This document shows positions 35,160 through 47,012 of a stretch of 64,000 nt of DNA, piece after piece. The position numbers and the translations under genes were made by a program. Every line of letters begins with the position of its first letter. Position 1 is the stretch's first letter. Origin of the DNA: Silene conica (Eukaryota > Streptophyta > Magnoliopsida > Caryophyllales > Caryophyllaceae); assembly GCA_029255685.2 (NCBI GenBank), contig CM055314.2:70382815-70446814 (forward strand). Reading direction: 5' to 3'. Under the pieces are notes generated by a model. The model saw only the letters and a list, made by a program, of their open reading frames with translations, ran no database searches and was not told the origin of the DNA.

Positions 35160-37600
35160 ACCTAACATAATCTTGGCTGGAAGGAGGCTTCACAGTTTGG
35201 CATCACGACCTGTGACTTCTGAACTACCTTTGCTATTCTAGTAAACTTCAAGAAGACCCGGTACAGCTTCCTTATAAGGTTCAAGGAACATCTGTAAGAA
35301 CTTAGAATTGCTTTTAGTGATGGCACTATAAAACTTGTAATCCAACAAACCCGTATTTTAATCAAATGTAAACAAATAAAACCCAAACCTATACTCAAGA
35401 GTAATACTTTCAATAAGAGACTGTTTAACAAGCTGGCGAAGTTGAGAATTAAGTACTTATCAAAACAATTATATATTTAAAATAAGTTCTAGCTTTTGTT
35501 TTACTCAATAATAAGTTCTAGTAGGATCGCTGTGTGATGGAGGAACTACATGCTATCATTTATAGGATTACTATGTGAAAATCCTATCTGCAGAAAGTAT
35601 ATGATGGAAGCGAAAAAGAGACATACTTCAAATCAATGCCCATGAATTGCGGATTTAGCTGAATCCCAAACCACCTATAAGAATCCACAATTGAAAGACA
35701 ACTTAGTTGAGAAGAAACACTGTATCTCCCTATAAGATACTACAACTGGAAGACGCATTAGTTGAGCAAAGATTGCATCCTCAGTATATAATAAATTATA
35801 TCACCCTAACAAGAATTTGTGGTTGAGCATTGTAGTAGCAGCATCAACTCTGACAAAAACTCGGTTAATTTTAAATGATCGAAAAGAGAAAAAATGCGTT
35901 AATTCATTTTACAATAACACTATATTCTTAATGACTGGACAATGATTGCTCCGTCAACCAATAAGGAAACTAAGTAGGCAAATGAGACATGGACTTCTCC
36001 CATCCAACCACTTTGAGAAGAAAACGTGTATTACTACGTAGAAATTAAAAAAAACCGGACAAATAGTTTAATAACAACATGCTTTTAGCAACCATGTAGT
36101 TTCAACTAATAGAATGGCAATAAATCCTTAGTAGCTGTTAATTTGAATTCCATATTCATAGCAATAACGCCAATAAGTTATTTATGATGGTTATTTAAAC
36201 ATTCTAACGTGTAGAGGAGTCAACAATTCCATCAATGAATTCAGTTTGGTGTGTGCAAATTTGTGTTTCGCAACAACTCCCAAAAGGCAATTATATTTGA
36301 GAAAGCATCTATGAGTGTGCTAAGTTGTGTTTCACTTTACCTACTGCGCCCCTAAATATGAGTGTGCTAAGTTGTTTCAGGAGTTCAGCTACAAGAGTGC
36401 ATTACACTTCTCCTATATATTTTAGATACCATTTGTTTATAATGAACAAAACGTTGACATACCCATTAAGCTAGATTGCCTTACATTCTGACGCTTAGAA
36501 AACAAGGCAACATTGAAAACCTTAAATTGCATGTTAAGATATCAATCAGAAATACCAGTCATGAATCAAGTTTCCAGAGACATGCGGCTTAAGCGATGAA
36601 CCTTGATGACGTGAAACCCGCCCCGAAACATAGAGTAATAAGGTTACCTGAACTTAAAACAATGGTACTATAAACAAATTTGCCTGAGCATACAGGAAAA
36701 GATAGACACGACATATAAACCATAACAGCTCTATAAGACAAGAACTATACTTTAGTAACTCAGCAAATGAAATAAAGAAATAGGTAAATGCATAATGGGA
36801 AATACATACATTCAGAATAAATAAGCGAGGTTAACAAAATCACTTACTCCTTAATTAATGAAACATAAAGCAAAACATTTTTGTGAACATGAGGAATCTA
36901 TTTAATCAGAACAGAACAAATTCATCAAAAGTGATTCAATCAGCTACAATTTTCTTTAATACAAGATATCAACTTCTTTTCATTTTCCAAGGGAGCCAAA
37001 GACTCATTGTACTTTGGTTTAGGATCATTTAGAAATAAAGCAAATGGCACACTATATTGGTTCGGCATTATGAAGGAATAAAGCAAAATGGCAAACTTAG
37101 TTTGGAAAGGTCTTTTTTGTTGTTCATGCAGGATAAATGTTGTATACATCCAAACCCCCTTACCTCATGATTTGTTAGACCCCTTGAGGTTGGGGTAATG
37201 TTGTTTTTGTAATAGAAGATGTCAACAAAAAGATGCAAAGGGAGTTGCATTCTGGATATTATAAAAGAAGGGGGGGCTGGAATGCTGGATAATTAAGCTA
37301 TCACGAGGTATATAATGTATAAAAGAAGAAAAGTAAGTGTCATACTGACATACTGTCATTAGAGAATGCGCTCAACGATTCGCAATTCATGAAATCCCCA
37401 ACCATATCGGGCAATACTGCTCCATTACAATTTCTCATCTACGGCACCCAAATTTCTCCCTCAATCAAAACTAAAACAAGCTCATTCAGTTCCACAAGAC
37501 ATTCAGCATTAACCTAATCAGACAATCAAAGAATCAAACAACAAACCTAAACAAAAATCAAAACTTTACAACAATTTTTCCCAATTTATACATTCAACAT
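35160..37600. other. Spacer with at most one unassigned exon-like piece
   Basis: At about 35,200-35,310 the minus strand reads FLEPYKEAVPGLLE after an AG acceptor, but stops follow and no family is recognised. The rest is AT-rich with no coding pattern I can name. Confidence 0.45.
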
Positions 37601-37671
37601 CATCAAATAACCAAAAAAAACTCTAAAATGAGAAATTCACTACCTCAGAAAGCTTGGAAACACTATCCGAC

Positions 37672-37818
37672 TTCGAGACTATTGATAGTGTTTTGCAATT
37701 GCTCGAGTGGGATAAGATCGCGTTTACATCGAGTTCAACTGCAAGACCGACCCAGGATGCGGACAGCCAAACGTGACAAGTTAGGGCAGCCACCTCCATA
37801 CGTTGACCACCATTCAGC
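37672..37818 (-). pseudogene. hAT transposase C-terminal dimerisation fragment
   Basis: The minus strand encodes AEWWSTYGGGCPNLSRLAVR then ILGRSCSS and, after a TGA at 37,735, a CKRDLIPLEQLQNT segment. WW-x-x-YG...P-x-L-x-x-LA-x-R-x-L...SSS-x-CER is the dimerisation region of plant hAT-type transposases (and DUF659 relatives). Only this end of the protein is present. The stop shows it is dead. Confidence 0.75.
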
Positions 37819-37950
37819 TGCATCTCACAAGAATATAGACAAAAATGAGTAACCAAACAAGACTAATTCAAGAGCAATGCATACAAACTTCTCAAGACAG
37901 CAAGATTGAGCTCCGCCCACGTAACTAATGTTCATATGATTATTAACAGC

Positions 37951-38212
37951 TATTTGGTTGGCATTCGAATGGAATGGATTCGATCCATTCCATTGTTTGG
38001 TTTGGGTCATTTGGAATAGAGTTGGATATCATACGAATTCTAATTCCAACCCAACTCCTTCGAATCTGATGCCCACCCTCCCCCTAGAATTCAAACTTAA
38101 TTACCCCTTCTAAATACCTGTAACAAACCAACAACTTCAAGAATGTTGTATCAAACCAACTCCATATGTTGTATCATTCCATTCCGTCCTATTGAACCAA
38201 ACGATCCCTTAT
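37951..38212. mobile_element. Probable MITE
   Basis: Left TTGGTTGGCATTCGAATGGAATGG and right reverse complement GTTTGGTTCAATAGGACGGAATGG look like inverted ends of a small non-coding element. No target duplication could be fixed. Confidence 0.4.
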
Positions 38213-39087
38213 AGTCATTTTCATTAGCATAGAAATCTAGAGAGACTCTTGCGCAGATGGAATAAGAATGTCGATAGAGTAGGCTTGATAAACTGGCTAT
38301 ATGGGTCTGGTCATTTCACGTATGCTTGCATTTTGGGTTCGGATCCAAGTCAGGTTGGATTCGAGTTTCAGGTCTACCTTTGGCTTATTTTGATCGCATA
38401 CACTTCCCTTCCAATGGGGCCAATCAGGTTTGACAGGTGCAATAAAGAATGAAGAAAGAAATATATAAAACTTAATCATTCAACCATCCATATGAAAACA
38501 AAGGAAACATTATATACAATGCATCATTGAGGAAGCATAAGCACTCGGCAAGAATCCACCTGGTGCAACAAATGCAGATGTTTACTTAGTTACTTATACA
38601 AACATAACATCGATAATGCCATACGAATCCAGATCTTATCCATTGGTACCTCATTTGTAGGTCCTTAACAAAGAGCTCACAACACCTACAGTACTAACCA
38701 ATATATGATCTAGCATAAATAAGCTCCACCGATTGGTATTCTGAAATCTCATTAACATCTACCATAGTGATATTTAGAAGTAGTACTTCAAAGTTTTTGA
38801 CAGACAGAGGTATAGTTTATGTAACAGGCTAACCGTTGTAGAAAGTAGGTCAAAAGTCATATGCAATATGTTAACATCAGTGTTTCCCTTAAAAATACCG
38901 CCATAAACATTCACAAAGTTGTATTCATCGCCATAGCCTTCCAAAAATAGTTTTTAACTTCAAATATCATCAAAATTGCAATTGTGATAGCTAACGAACT
39001 GTTAAGGGAAAAAAATTCGGAAACCAAGGACCAAGGTGATAAGCTCTACACTGTCACCGTCATTAGCTAGATAAATTCAAAACTTAC
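38213..39087. other. No gene recognised
   Basis: AT-rich with a few short phrases (GGGTTCGGATC, AGGTTTGAC) of the kind seen again at about 39,570-39,740; nothing codes convincingly. Confidence 0.5.
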
Positions 39088-39210
39088 TTCTGAAAATGTG
39101 GTTGATGAATGTGAGAATGAGATTTCAACTTCAACGCATATATTTTCAATAGTTCCATGTAAAGCCTGTATCCTGCAGGGCTAGACTTGCGGCGTGGTAA
39201 GTCCCTGACC
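39088..39210 (-). pseudogene. Mediator MED33/REF4-like exon
   Basis: A 123-nt minus-strand exon with CACAG acceptor (39,211) and GTAAGT donor (39,087-39,082) encodes 41 uninterrupted codons including DLPRRKSSPAGYRLYMELLK. Plant MED33A/B (REF4/RFR1) have a closely similar PxRxxxPxAYRLYMELLKRxAF segment near the N-terminus. No other MED33 exon was recognised nearby. Assignment by memory of the family motif, so moderate. Confidence 0.5.
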
Positions 39211-39927
39211 CTGTGAAAAACAAAATTGGTGAACCAATGTCCGTGTGTATGGTGTAAGGTTCAACATACTTTAAAACTAATACATGGAACGAGAAATCCT
39301 GTTACAATAAGAAGCTTCGTAGCACAATGTACGAGATTCAAAAACAATAACAGCAAGTGTTGAACACAACAAGGTGTCCTGTGTTGGGCTTGGCTATTTA
39401 AGTTTCATGCTATCAGTCTAAAATGAAGTGCCGTTTAATGTATATACACACAAAAATTTAAAAAAAAAAGTTTGAGAACATCCACTCTATATTCCTTTAC
39501 AAAAGGAAGGAAGACCATATGGATGTGCATATAGTGCTTCTTCATAGATCTGACAAACGGATAAATCATATCGAGTTTGGGTCGGATTAATTTCAGGTTA
39601 ACTCATTTCAGGCCTAAAGGCTTTGGGTCGGGCCAGTCATTTCAAGTTTGAGACTTACCAAGTTATTTGTGCATAAAAATCAATTTGCAACAATAAATAT
39701 TCGGATTGAGTTCGGTTTCGGGTCAATTCGTAGCTTGTTGTACTCTATATTCATTTCGAATGTTCCACAATTAAAATTCTAAATGCTTAATAAAACCGTC
39801 TCTAACTTTAATACTATGATTACAATAATCTCTCATTAACCACCAATTTCGGGAATTATTCAAAGTAACTCGACAACTTAAGAGCATATAACTACGACCC
39901 AGTTCAATTGAACGCGGAAAATCTCAC

Positions 39928-41383
39928 CAATGTAAAATACGGTAAGGAAATTGCACCAGCTGCCGATCATAGCAGCAACAAACAAGCTGCCAGCAACCTG
40001 CGATGATTTGATAGTCAATTATCAAACTCCAACTAAACGAAGAGTTAGTGTCCGTTCCTATATGCTACAAATCAAGGATGTACAGCACGGAGAAGTTAAA
40101 TTAGCATTTCAAATCACCAATTAGGGCACAAAGGGTTAGACATTTGTTAGTTTATGCCGTAACATCATTTGGAGTTTCATTTCCAGATCGTCCGTCAAGT
40201 TTGCAGGTTAGTTCTGCAGCATCTTGTGAATTTGCAACAGATGCAAAGACCAGAAAGCAGTAAGAGCAGTTATCATTCACAAGCACAACCAACAACTCAA
40301 TAACGGATGATGAATAAAAAAAAGGAAGGAAAAAGGGTGAGTTTCAAAGAATACAAAAATACTCATCGCATACCAGAAGAACAGCTTCAAGGTCCCATTA
40401 CATGCAACATCTTGCATAATTCTTAAAAAGCGATTAATTTACGCTCCAACTGACATTCCAATATTCACAAACCACTCTTCTGGTAGATGAATACGCGGGA
40501 CTTCAGAACGGTTCCTGTCCCCATACATAAAATTTCAAACTTCCAAAAACGAGAGGCATAAATTGCTTTGGCAAAGAACTTCCGTAGTACATAGGACATA
40601 CCTGTTGAGGTATTCCGGGGCATTTGACCAAAGAAACTGAGCAAGCATACCAAAAGCCAAACCAAAACAGACAAGTGACAGGAAATGGTAGTTCAGCCAT
40701 TCGAACATCACCCATATGAAAGTGGCGATTGCTATTACACTGGCAGAGAGTTTTTGGTTCCGCCATAGCAACACATCAGCAGCTGCACACATGGACAATA
40801 GAATATGAGAACTGTCGACAAGATTAAAGATTTTGAAGTACGAAAAAACCTAATACAGAGAAATCCCTATAATCAAACTCTGCTGGGTATTCTGCTAGAT
40901 TAAAATATGGCACCGAGATTTTTGGACCTCAACTATCACCTAGTTCTGTTATATTTAGTTTTTGCGTTGAGAATCAAGTGCTTTATTATACCATAGAAAT
41001 AAGCGTTATCATACATTTCACGATTTCAGTGAGGATAGGCATGGACTAAAAATCTTGTGAAAATTTTTCTTAGTTGAGATTTGGAGGGCCTAACTTTTAA
41101 GTTTTAACTACCGCACAGAATCCCCAAATCATTGTGATGCCGGTAATCAGATACACGTGGTAAAGGATAAAAAAAAATCAAGAAACTCACACTTGCCACC
41201 TCCCAGAACTTTATGCACGGGCTTCTCACGTCCAAAAAGGCGATTAAACTGAGTAGTGACAGATTCAGAATATTCAAAAAAGTCTTCGTCAATAAAAGAA
41301 CCCGACTTCTGCTTATCAACACCTTCATTTATTGTTTCCATTATATTGTTGAGAAGATTCTCAGCAGATATCTTTTCAGGCAT
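39928..41383 (-). pseudogene. Reticulon-like protein (RTNLB), four exons, nonsense-mutated
   Basis: Exon 1 (41,383-41,191) starts MPEKISAENLL and ends KVLGGGK; exon 2 (40,782-40,602) SADVLLWRNQKLSA with hydrophobic hairpin to FLWSNAPEYLN; exon 3 (40,514-40,374) VPRIHLPEEWFVNIGMSVG; exon 4 (39,997-39,928) AAMIGSWCNFLTVFYI. All junctions are GT..AG. These form the N-terminal tail and most of the reticulon homology domain, an ER-tubule shaping module. TAA at 40,439-40,441 replaces the Glu expected in the next phrase (EINR), and the exon 3/4 joint is out of phase by one base. The last exon (HTVPVLYEKY region) was not found. So a pseudogene, perhaps captured with introns. Confidence 0.85.
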
Positions 41384-41599
41384 TATCTTTCTGCAGATAA
41401 AATAAACCAAAGTCTCAACATTCGATACAACACAGCCGTCGTAACAGATTAAGAGAGCGACTCCTTAATAACTTGAAGAAAGCTCACAGATTTAGGATCG
41501 AATAATTCTCAGTTCACTATGCACAACAAGACCCCAAAACTTATTACTTCACACAGCTTCACTGTACTATCTCTGGCTAATGGTTAATGCAACAATCCC

Positions 41600-41842
41600 A
41601 CAAGGTTCGGAAGCCCAAAGACAGTGATACAATTGAGCTATGTTGCCCTTTTTTATCCGCTCATTAGTATCAGTGTTGTCAAATTGATCAGCCCCAAAAG
41701 ATGCAACACAAGGCTTGATTCCCCTTGTTCCTACTACGATTAAGTACAGTCCAACAAAGAATAAGGCGTATTGTGGAAAAGCCAATACACTGTCAGCAGG
41801 TTGAAATGAAGGAAATGGTGCTGATAGAGCAACAGCGCACAA
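41600..41842 (-). pseudogene. NRT1/PTR-family (NPF) transporter fragment
   Basis: The frame reads QYALFFVGLYLIVVGTRGIK then [12 protein letters not shown] and a DTNERIKKG segment. The [25 protein letters not shown] block is the signature of transmembrane helix 4 and the following loop in plant NPF peptide/nitrate transporters. Sequence before it begins after an AG acceptor (about 41,846). After KKG the family's FFNWFYFSINIG helix is absent, replaced by unrelated residues. One of about a dozen helices remains, so it is a fragment. Confidence 0.85.
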
Positions 41843-42668
41843 CCCCTACAAAATATTAAACATTATGGACGCCACATTAAAGTGTCATATTAACATAGAA
41901 CCAGGGTTCAAGTAAGAACAATCAGTTATAATGCAAATTCAAACTCATTTCCAAAAGCTACATTCATTCTGATATCCGAAAAACTCAGCCATTCTCGCCA
42001 TTTCGGAGAGGAAAGAATTAAACATTTAAGTAATTCCGATGGTACAGACGTACAGTTGTGGAAGGTCTATAGGTAGGTAACCTAACCCTTCTACATTAAG
42101 ATTTAGACAAACAAAGACAGCAACTTCTACCTACTCAGAATCATATACCATTTATTTGGCAAATAAAACATGGCATGACATCAAAGTAAAATCAGACATC
42201 AACTTCATGTATTCCTTTCGGGTTTTTTCCTTCAATCCACATCAAAACACTAACATATTTCATGACATCAGATTAAAATCCGACGACACTGAATTCTACC
42301 TACTCATCCCCATCACAGCATAATTACTATCGTCCTTTCAGATATGGTCAACCAAGATACAAAAATATTCCTGAGAAATAACATTCAATATATCCAGAAA
42401 ATTACAGTGATGAATTAAACAATATAAAAAAAACATATTATAAATTGACTGATATACAAATCTAGTGTCAGAAACTGTCAACAGCCATAGACCAATTTTA
42501 ACACTTTGACAGTGACATACAATTATGTCAAACATTGACAAAAAATCCATGAGATTGAGAAAGTCAATCAAAATTTCATCTGTCACACTTCATAATGATT
42601 GATCGGTCGAATATACGCATAGTTTTCACAAGATGCATAAGAAATTGTAATTGCCTAGTAGCACTCAC

Positions 42669-42728
42669 CTCTTTGCAGTGCCATTTCCGTATCTCTCCAC
42701 CAAAATCAAAGGGGATGAACCCTTTTCC
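42669..42728 (-). pseudogene. Orphan 60-nt exon, family unknown
   Basis: Flanked by TTTGCAG acceptor and GTGAGT donor on the minus strand, encoding 20 codons with the phrase FIPFDFGGEIRKW. Splice signals and an open phase-0 frame make an exon likely; I do not recognise the family. Confidence 0.4.
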
Positions 42729-43329
42729 CTGCAAATTGAAACCCAATTTATCAGAGAAAACTAAAGAGTAATTGTGACCCATAATGCAACTATCAGGAAA
42801 GTAACAAAAGAAAATCAGTAGTGGCCACTATGTAATACATGTTCAAGTCAATCTAGCAGAGTAGCAGCCATCAACAGGGATTCTTGAATTAATTTTGGTC
42901 AAGTAAAAATTATAAAACCTAGGCCACTTCTACATTTCACTTTCGTTGTCTATCAGATGTTTTAACTTCACGGCGACGTTTCAACTTCATTCTAGGCCAA
43001 CATAAAAGACGTGTATGACACTCTGACGTGCACCCATCTCAGCATAAGTAGCCGATCCAGAGTACACGCGCTGCAGGCATCATATGTCCAATGTTGCCAT
43101 AAAGGGAGGATCGTCAGCCAAAGATGATGAGTTATTGAGTATACTTGAACAGACAAATGAGTGTTGGACAGTGAGAGGGAATAAGCAACCGTCTAAAAGT
43201 GTCTAATCAGATCTTAATGAATGCCTCCTGATGCTTTTCATCACTAATCTAGTTGAAGAGTGTAACCTTTCTGCTGGCCAACAATCATTTGTCTGTACAA
43301 ACCACAATGTCTCAACTAAGATTCAGACC

Positions 43330-43432
43330 TTGTAATCAGGGATCTTAACATAATCCGGTGCAACTAACAGCACATTTTCGGGCTTCAAATCAGTGTAATA
43401 AGGTGGAGTTCATGCATAACTGCAACATTATT
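43330..43432 (-). pseudogene. LAMMER (CLK/AFC-type) kinase exon fragment
   Basis: Minus strand: VAVMHELHLI, then after one missing base TDLKPENVLLVAPDYVKIPD. The HTDLKPENxLL catalytic loop with Thr after His is diagnostic for LAMMER dual-specificity kinases that phosphorylate SR splicing factors. Loss of the C of the catalytic His codon shifts the frame and creates an early stop. Adjacent kinase exons were not found. Confidence 0.8.
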
Positions 43433-43836
43433 CATAAAGCTTAATTTCATGAAAGAGACCAAACAACACACAATATATTAATAGATCAAAACACAACATA
43501 TATTATAAGAGATCAGAGATTGAATTAGGTTAATTATATAAAGCTAATGAATGAGGCGTGAAAACCCTAAATATCTAATCAAACTCTGAAATCAATAAGA
43601 TACTCAACTAAGAACAAAAATCAAATACTAACCATTTCAATTTAATCCAGGAGAGCAGTAACCCATTAACTCTAACAGAAATTCCAGAAGCATCGTAAAA
43701 ATTAGGAACCTTTCAATAATCCTCCTACATTAATAACTATCACGAACTAGAAATAAATGAGAACTACATGTTCAAAATGTGCGAAAATAGACAATTAAAT
43801 CGACGATTAAACAAAAATCAAAGCTGTAAATCAAAC

Positions 43837-43975
43837 CTAGCATCATGAGAATGTTCAATCTGATAATAGCCAGCATGATGACCTAAATCTTCAACAGAAA
43901 TTCCAGAAGCATCGTAAAAATTAGGAAACTTAAACCGCTTTTCAACGAGTCTTCCATCGAGACTCGGCAAAGCGC
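43837..43975 (-). pseudogene. Serine carboxypeptidase-like (type III) exon fragment
   Basis: Encodes KRFKFPNFYDASGISVEDLG followed by HHAGYYQIEHSHDAR, ending at AG|GTTTGA. The SVEDLGHHAGYY phrase marks the start of the mature domain in plant vacuolar serine carboxypeptidase III-like proteins. Catalytic Ser, Asp and His lie far downstream in the family and are absent. Part of this exon (ATTCCAGAAGCATCG on plus) is repeated at 43,681, showing local duplication. Confidence 0.8.
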
Positions 43976-44225
43976 CATAACAAAAATCAAATACTAACCA
44001 TTTCAATTCAATCCTAACAACAATAACCCATTAACTCTAATTTAACAATAAACATGAAATACAATCAATCAATGTGAATATAATAAAAAATAAAAAAATA
44101 AACAGAAGAAATGGAAATAGAGGAAGTAGAGACCTGGTATATTACCAGATGGGTAGGTGAGTATTTCATCTGAGCTTTCACATTTTTGTAAATTATTAGT
44201 ATTACAAAATGTATAAATTTGATTC

Positions 44226-44475
44226 AATTCAGATCGTTGGACAACCATGCTATTATAAACACCCAGAAAGTTTTAATTGTAACCTTACCATGTTTTCGTT
44301 GACGAGATTAATAGAAACCCTAGAAATTTGGGGGGAAATTAAGAATAGTTTTATATTCAACAACACACAAACAAGAACTAATTATCCTAATTGCTAAATA
44401 AAATCAAAATTATATTCAGTAAAGAAGAATTGAATAACCTGAAATCCGCATAGTTGTCCAACGATCTGATCTAAT
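44226..44475. repeat. Inverted repeat around AGATCGTTGGACAAC
   Basis: AGATCGTTGGACAACCATGC (about 44,230) and its complement GCATAGTTGTCCAACGATCT (about 44,449) are about 200 bp apart, one mismatch in 20. Could form a long hairpin or be element ends. Confidence 0.6.
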
Positions 44476-45898
44476 TGTATCATATAGCTTTAAATTAATA
44501 GTGAAGAAATTGGAGAAAGATTAAGAAACAATAAGAAGCAGAAGGGAAGAAGTAGAAAAGTAAGAAGGAAGATAAAGAGAATGGGGAGAACAGCGACAAA
44601 AGGAAACGCAAGAACAAAATAGGAGGAAGAAGACAAACCTGACACTGTACATCACACCCCATGCACGTGAGACACTGCTCTACTATTCATCCTTAATGGG
44701 GATTTTGCACATTTATAAGGGTTATAGAAGAGTGGAAAAGGTCGTATAATGGCCACGAAAAAGGCCGTATAATGGTCCTTCCAACTTCACTCTTATGGAT
44801 GTTACTATATCAGGATGGTATAGTACGAGTTACATCCATAAGAAAAGCAGGCGGTCTCTACAACAGCAGAATTCAAACAATCTGAAAACATGAAACTCTT
44901 TACAAACATAATAGATGCATTCAGCTTTTCGGCATTCCTGCTATTCTGCTAACCACCCCATTCTTTTCCGAGAAATGCTGGTATTTGGTCTTATAACGAG
45001 CAGGCTTCAAGCTCAGGAAGCAGACCTCTTGAAGCTTCAGCAATGGCACAGGCTAAGCAAGCTAGTCTTTTAGAAAGTTCGTGAAAATCTAATCCCATCT
45101 AAGTTGTTTTCTGTTTTTGAAAGCGTCGCAGAGCCCAGGCGAGAACACAAAATGTGTGGTGTGTTTCAAAAAGACATCAGCACAGAAATCCAGCTTTGCC
45201 CAATACAAGCCCCAGAGCAGGCCAATAAAATGAAAATCAAAACTAATACTTCCGAGTTCCTAGATGAAGCAAAAGGAGGCACTTCGCATTCTATCAGAAA
45301 AAAAGAGGACTGATATTGCGAGGAAAAAACATACATCACACAACTAAAATCAGATTCTATAAGCAAAGAGCATCATGAAATGCTTCGGAATACAACACCA
45401 ACAACAACATCAGAGCCTTAGTCCCAAAATGTTTTGGGGTCGGATGACATGAATCATCCTTCGGAACCGTCATGAGTGAACTCTCATCTCAACAAGCAAA
45501 AAAAGAAAGAAAAGAAAAAACGGAAGTGGAGTGAAACAAAAAATGAAAGGCAAAGGGATGCTTCGGAATAAAACAAAAGATAAAATTACAAAAAAAACTG
45601 AGTTTATTTGTAGTGATCAAATCAGCATTTGCAGAGTATCCTTAGCTTAAATGATGGCGAACAATGGCCAAATACAAAGGTTTAGATAAACACCTAAATC
45701 GGTAACCATTCCAGCCTTTTTCTGGCAGAACATTCAGCTTTCGACTACAAAAGAAATGAACACTCCCACAGGAGAGAAAGAAAACGCTACATTCTTGTTT
45801 CTCACTGAGTGTAGTAACTAAAAAGGATAAGCGCTCAATAGATAAGCACATAAATTTCAAAAACCCTACCTTAGTAACTGAAACCATGATTACCAAAT
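44476..45898. other. Flank downstream of bL12 gene
   Basis: Contains the presumed 3' untranslated part of the bL12 transcript near 45,640-45,898 and otherwise AT-rich spacer. A GTCGTATAATGG/GCCGTATAATGG pair occurs at about 44,733-44,780. No further gene recognised. Confidence 0.5.
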
Positions 45899-46552
45899 TC
45901 ATTCCATAACAACATTAGCTCCAACAGCTTTCATCTTCTCGATTATCTGTTGTGCTTCTTCCTTAGACACACCCGCCTTAAAAATAGCAGGTGCCTTCTC
46001 CACCAAAGCCTTTGCCTCCTTCAACCCCAAATCAGTAAACGCCCTAATCTCCTTGATAACTTTAATCTTGGCACTACTTTCGTACGCCTCCAATTTCAAC
46101 TCAAACACAGTCTTCTCGGGAGACTTCTCTTCTTGCACATCAGCACCAGGCCCACTCGCCCCCATCTGTCCCAACCCAGCAGCCGCCCCAGCTTTCAAAA
46201 CCCCAATAACCGGCGCTTCAGTCATCCCCATTTTCTTCATCAAAATCGATGCCAACTCTGCAGCCTCCCTTAAAGTGAGCGACGCCACCTCATCAACCAG
46301 CCTAAAAACCCGGTCACTAGGAGGGCTCCTATGGCAAGTTGGGTCAAACTTAGCTGGATCATAATCAGCAGGAAGTCTCCTAGGATCAAATTCAACTTCT
46401 AATTCCTCCTCTTTTATCGCAGGTTTCCCATAGTTTCGACATAGCCCGACATTATTAGGGTTTATTGATTTTGCCCCAATTACTGATGAAAAATAGTGTT
46501 TTGAAACAAACCTAGTTCCCAAATGTTGCCTAACTCTCAAAATCAAACTCAT
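45899..46552 (-). CDS. Ribosomal protein bL12, mitochondrial type (L7/L12)
   Basis: Intact 217-codon single-exon frame from ATG (46,552) to TAA-side end at 45,899. Residues 1 to about 45 are basic and hydroxylated without acidic residues (MSLILRVRQHLGTRF...), a likely mitochondrial presequence. Residues about 80-110 (RVFRLVDEVASLTLREAAEL) are the N-terminal dimerisation domain that docks on the uL10 stalk; an Ala/Gly hinge follows; residues about 147-217 form the C-terminal factor-binding domain with KIKVIKEIR, LGLKEAKALVEKAP and KEEAQQIIEKMKAVGA. It would recruit translation GTPases in the organelle ribosome. Sequence between presequence and L12 domain (DPRRLPADYDPAKFDPT) matches plant mitochondrial members rather than plastid ones. 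The only complete ordinary gene in the window. Confidence 0.93.
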   Translation of the reverse strand: MSLILRVRQHLGTRFVSKHYFSSVIGAKSINPNNVGLCRNYGKPAIKEEELEVEFDPRRLPADYDPAKFDPTCHRSPPSDRVFRLVDEVASLTLREAAELASILMKKMGMTEAPVIGVLKAGAAAGLGQMGASGPGADVQEEKSPEKTVFELKLEAYESSAKIKVIKEIRAFTDLGLKEAKALVEKAPAIFKAGVSKEEAQQIIEKMKAVGANVVME

Positions 46553-46962
46553 TTTTGTATGAAATCGCCCAAAATTTTGAACTTTATTATAGCTAATCTG
46601 ATAACATATACTGGCTTAAACCCTAAAGTAAATGGGAAGAGGGTTTTACAATTGATGGCAATTAACCCCAAAATCCTATCAGTAATTGCAAGTTAAACTA
46701 TGAAATTGTAACAATTAATAAGAATGATTAAATAAAAGGGGAAAAAGAGAGATGAGATATATAGACAAACCCGGATCTAAAACGCATGAGGTGAGATGAA
46801 TTTTGCAGTTTAGAGGTCTAATGTTGGAGCTTTAATGGCTGGGTTTATTGTGGATTGAAAATTAAGCGTTTTTACGGATTTCAGGTCAAGTTAGGCTCAG
46901 AAACGAGTTGAATTTGGAGACTTTCTTGGTCGAACAATAAATCTGACAATTTTTTGAGTATC

Positions 46963-46980
46963 AACTATCAGGTGATTTCC

Positions 46981-47012
<32 letters not shown>

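Noticed and set aside
45950-46364. Plus-strand frames opposite bL12
   Set aside because: Antisense shadows of a well-supported gene.
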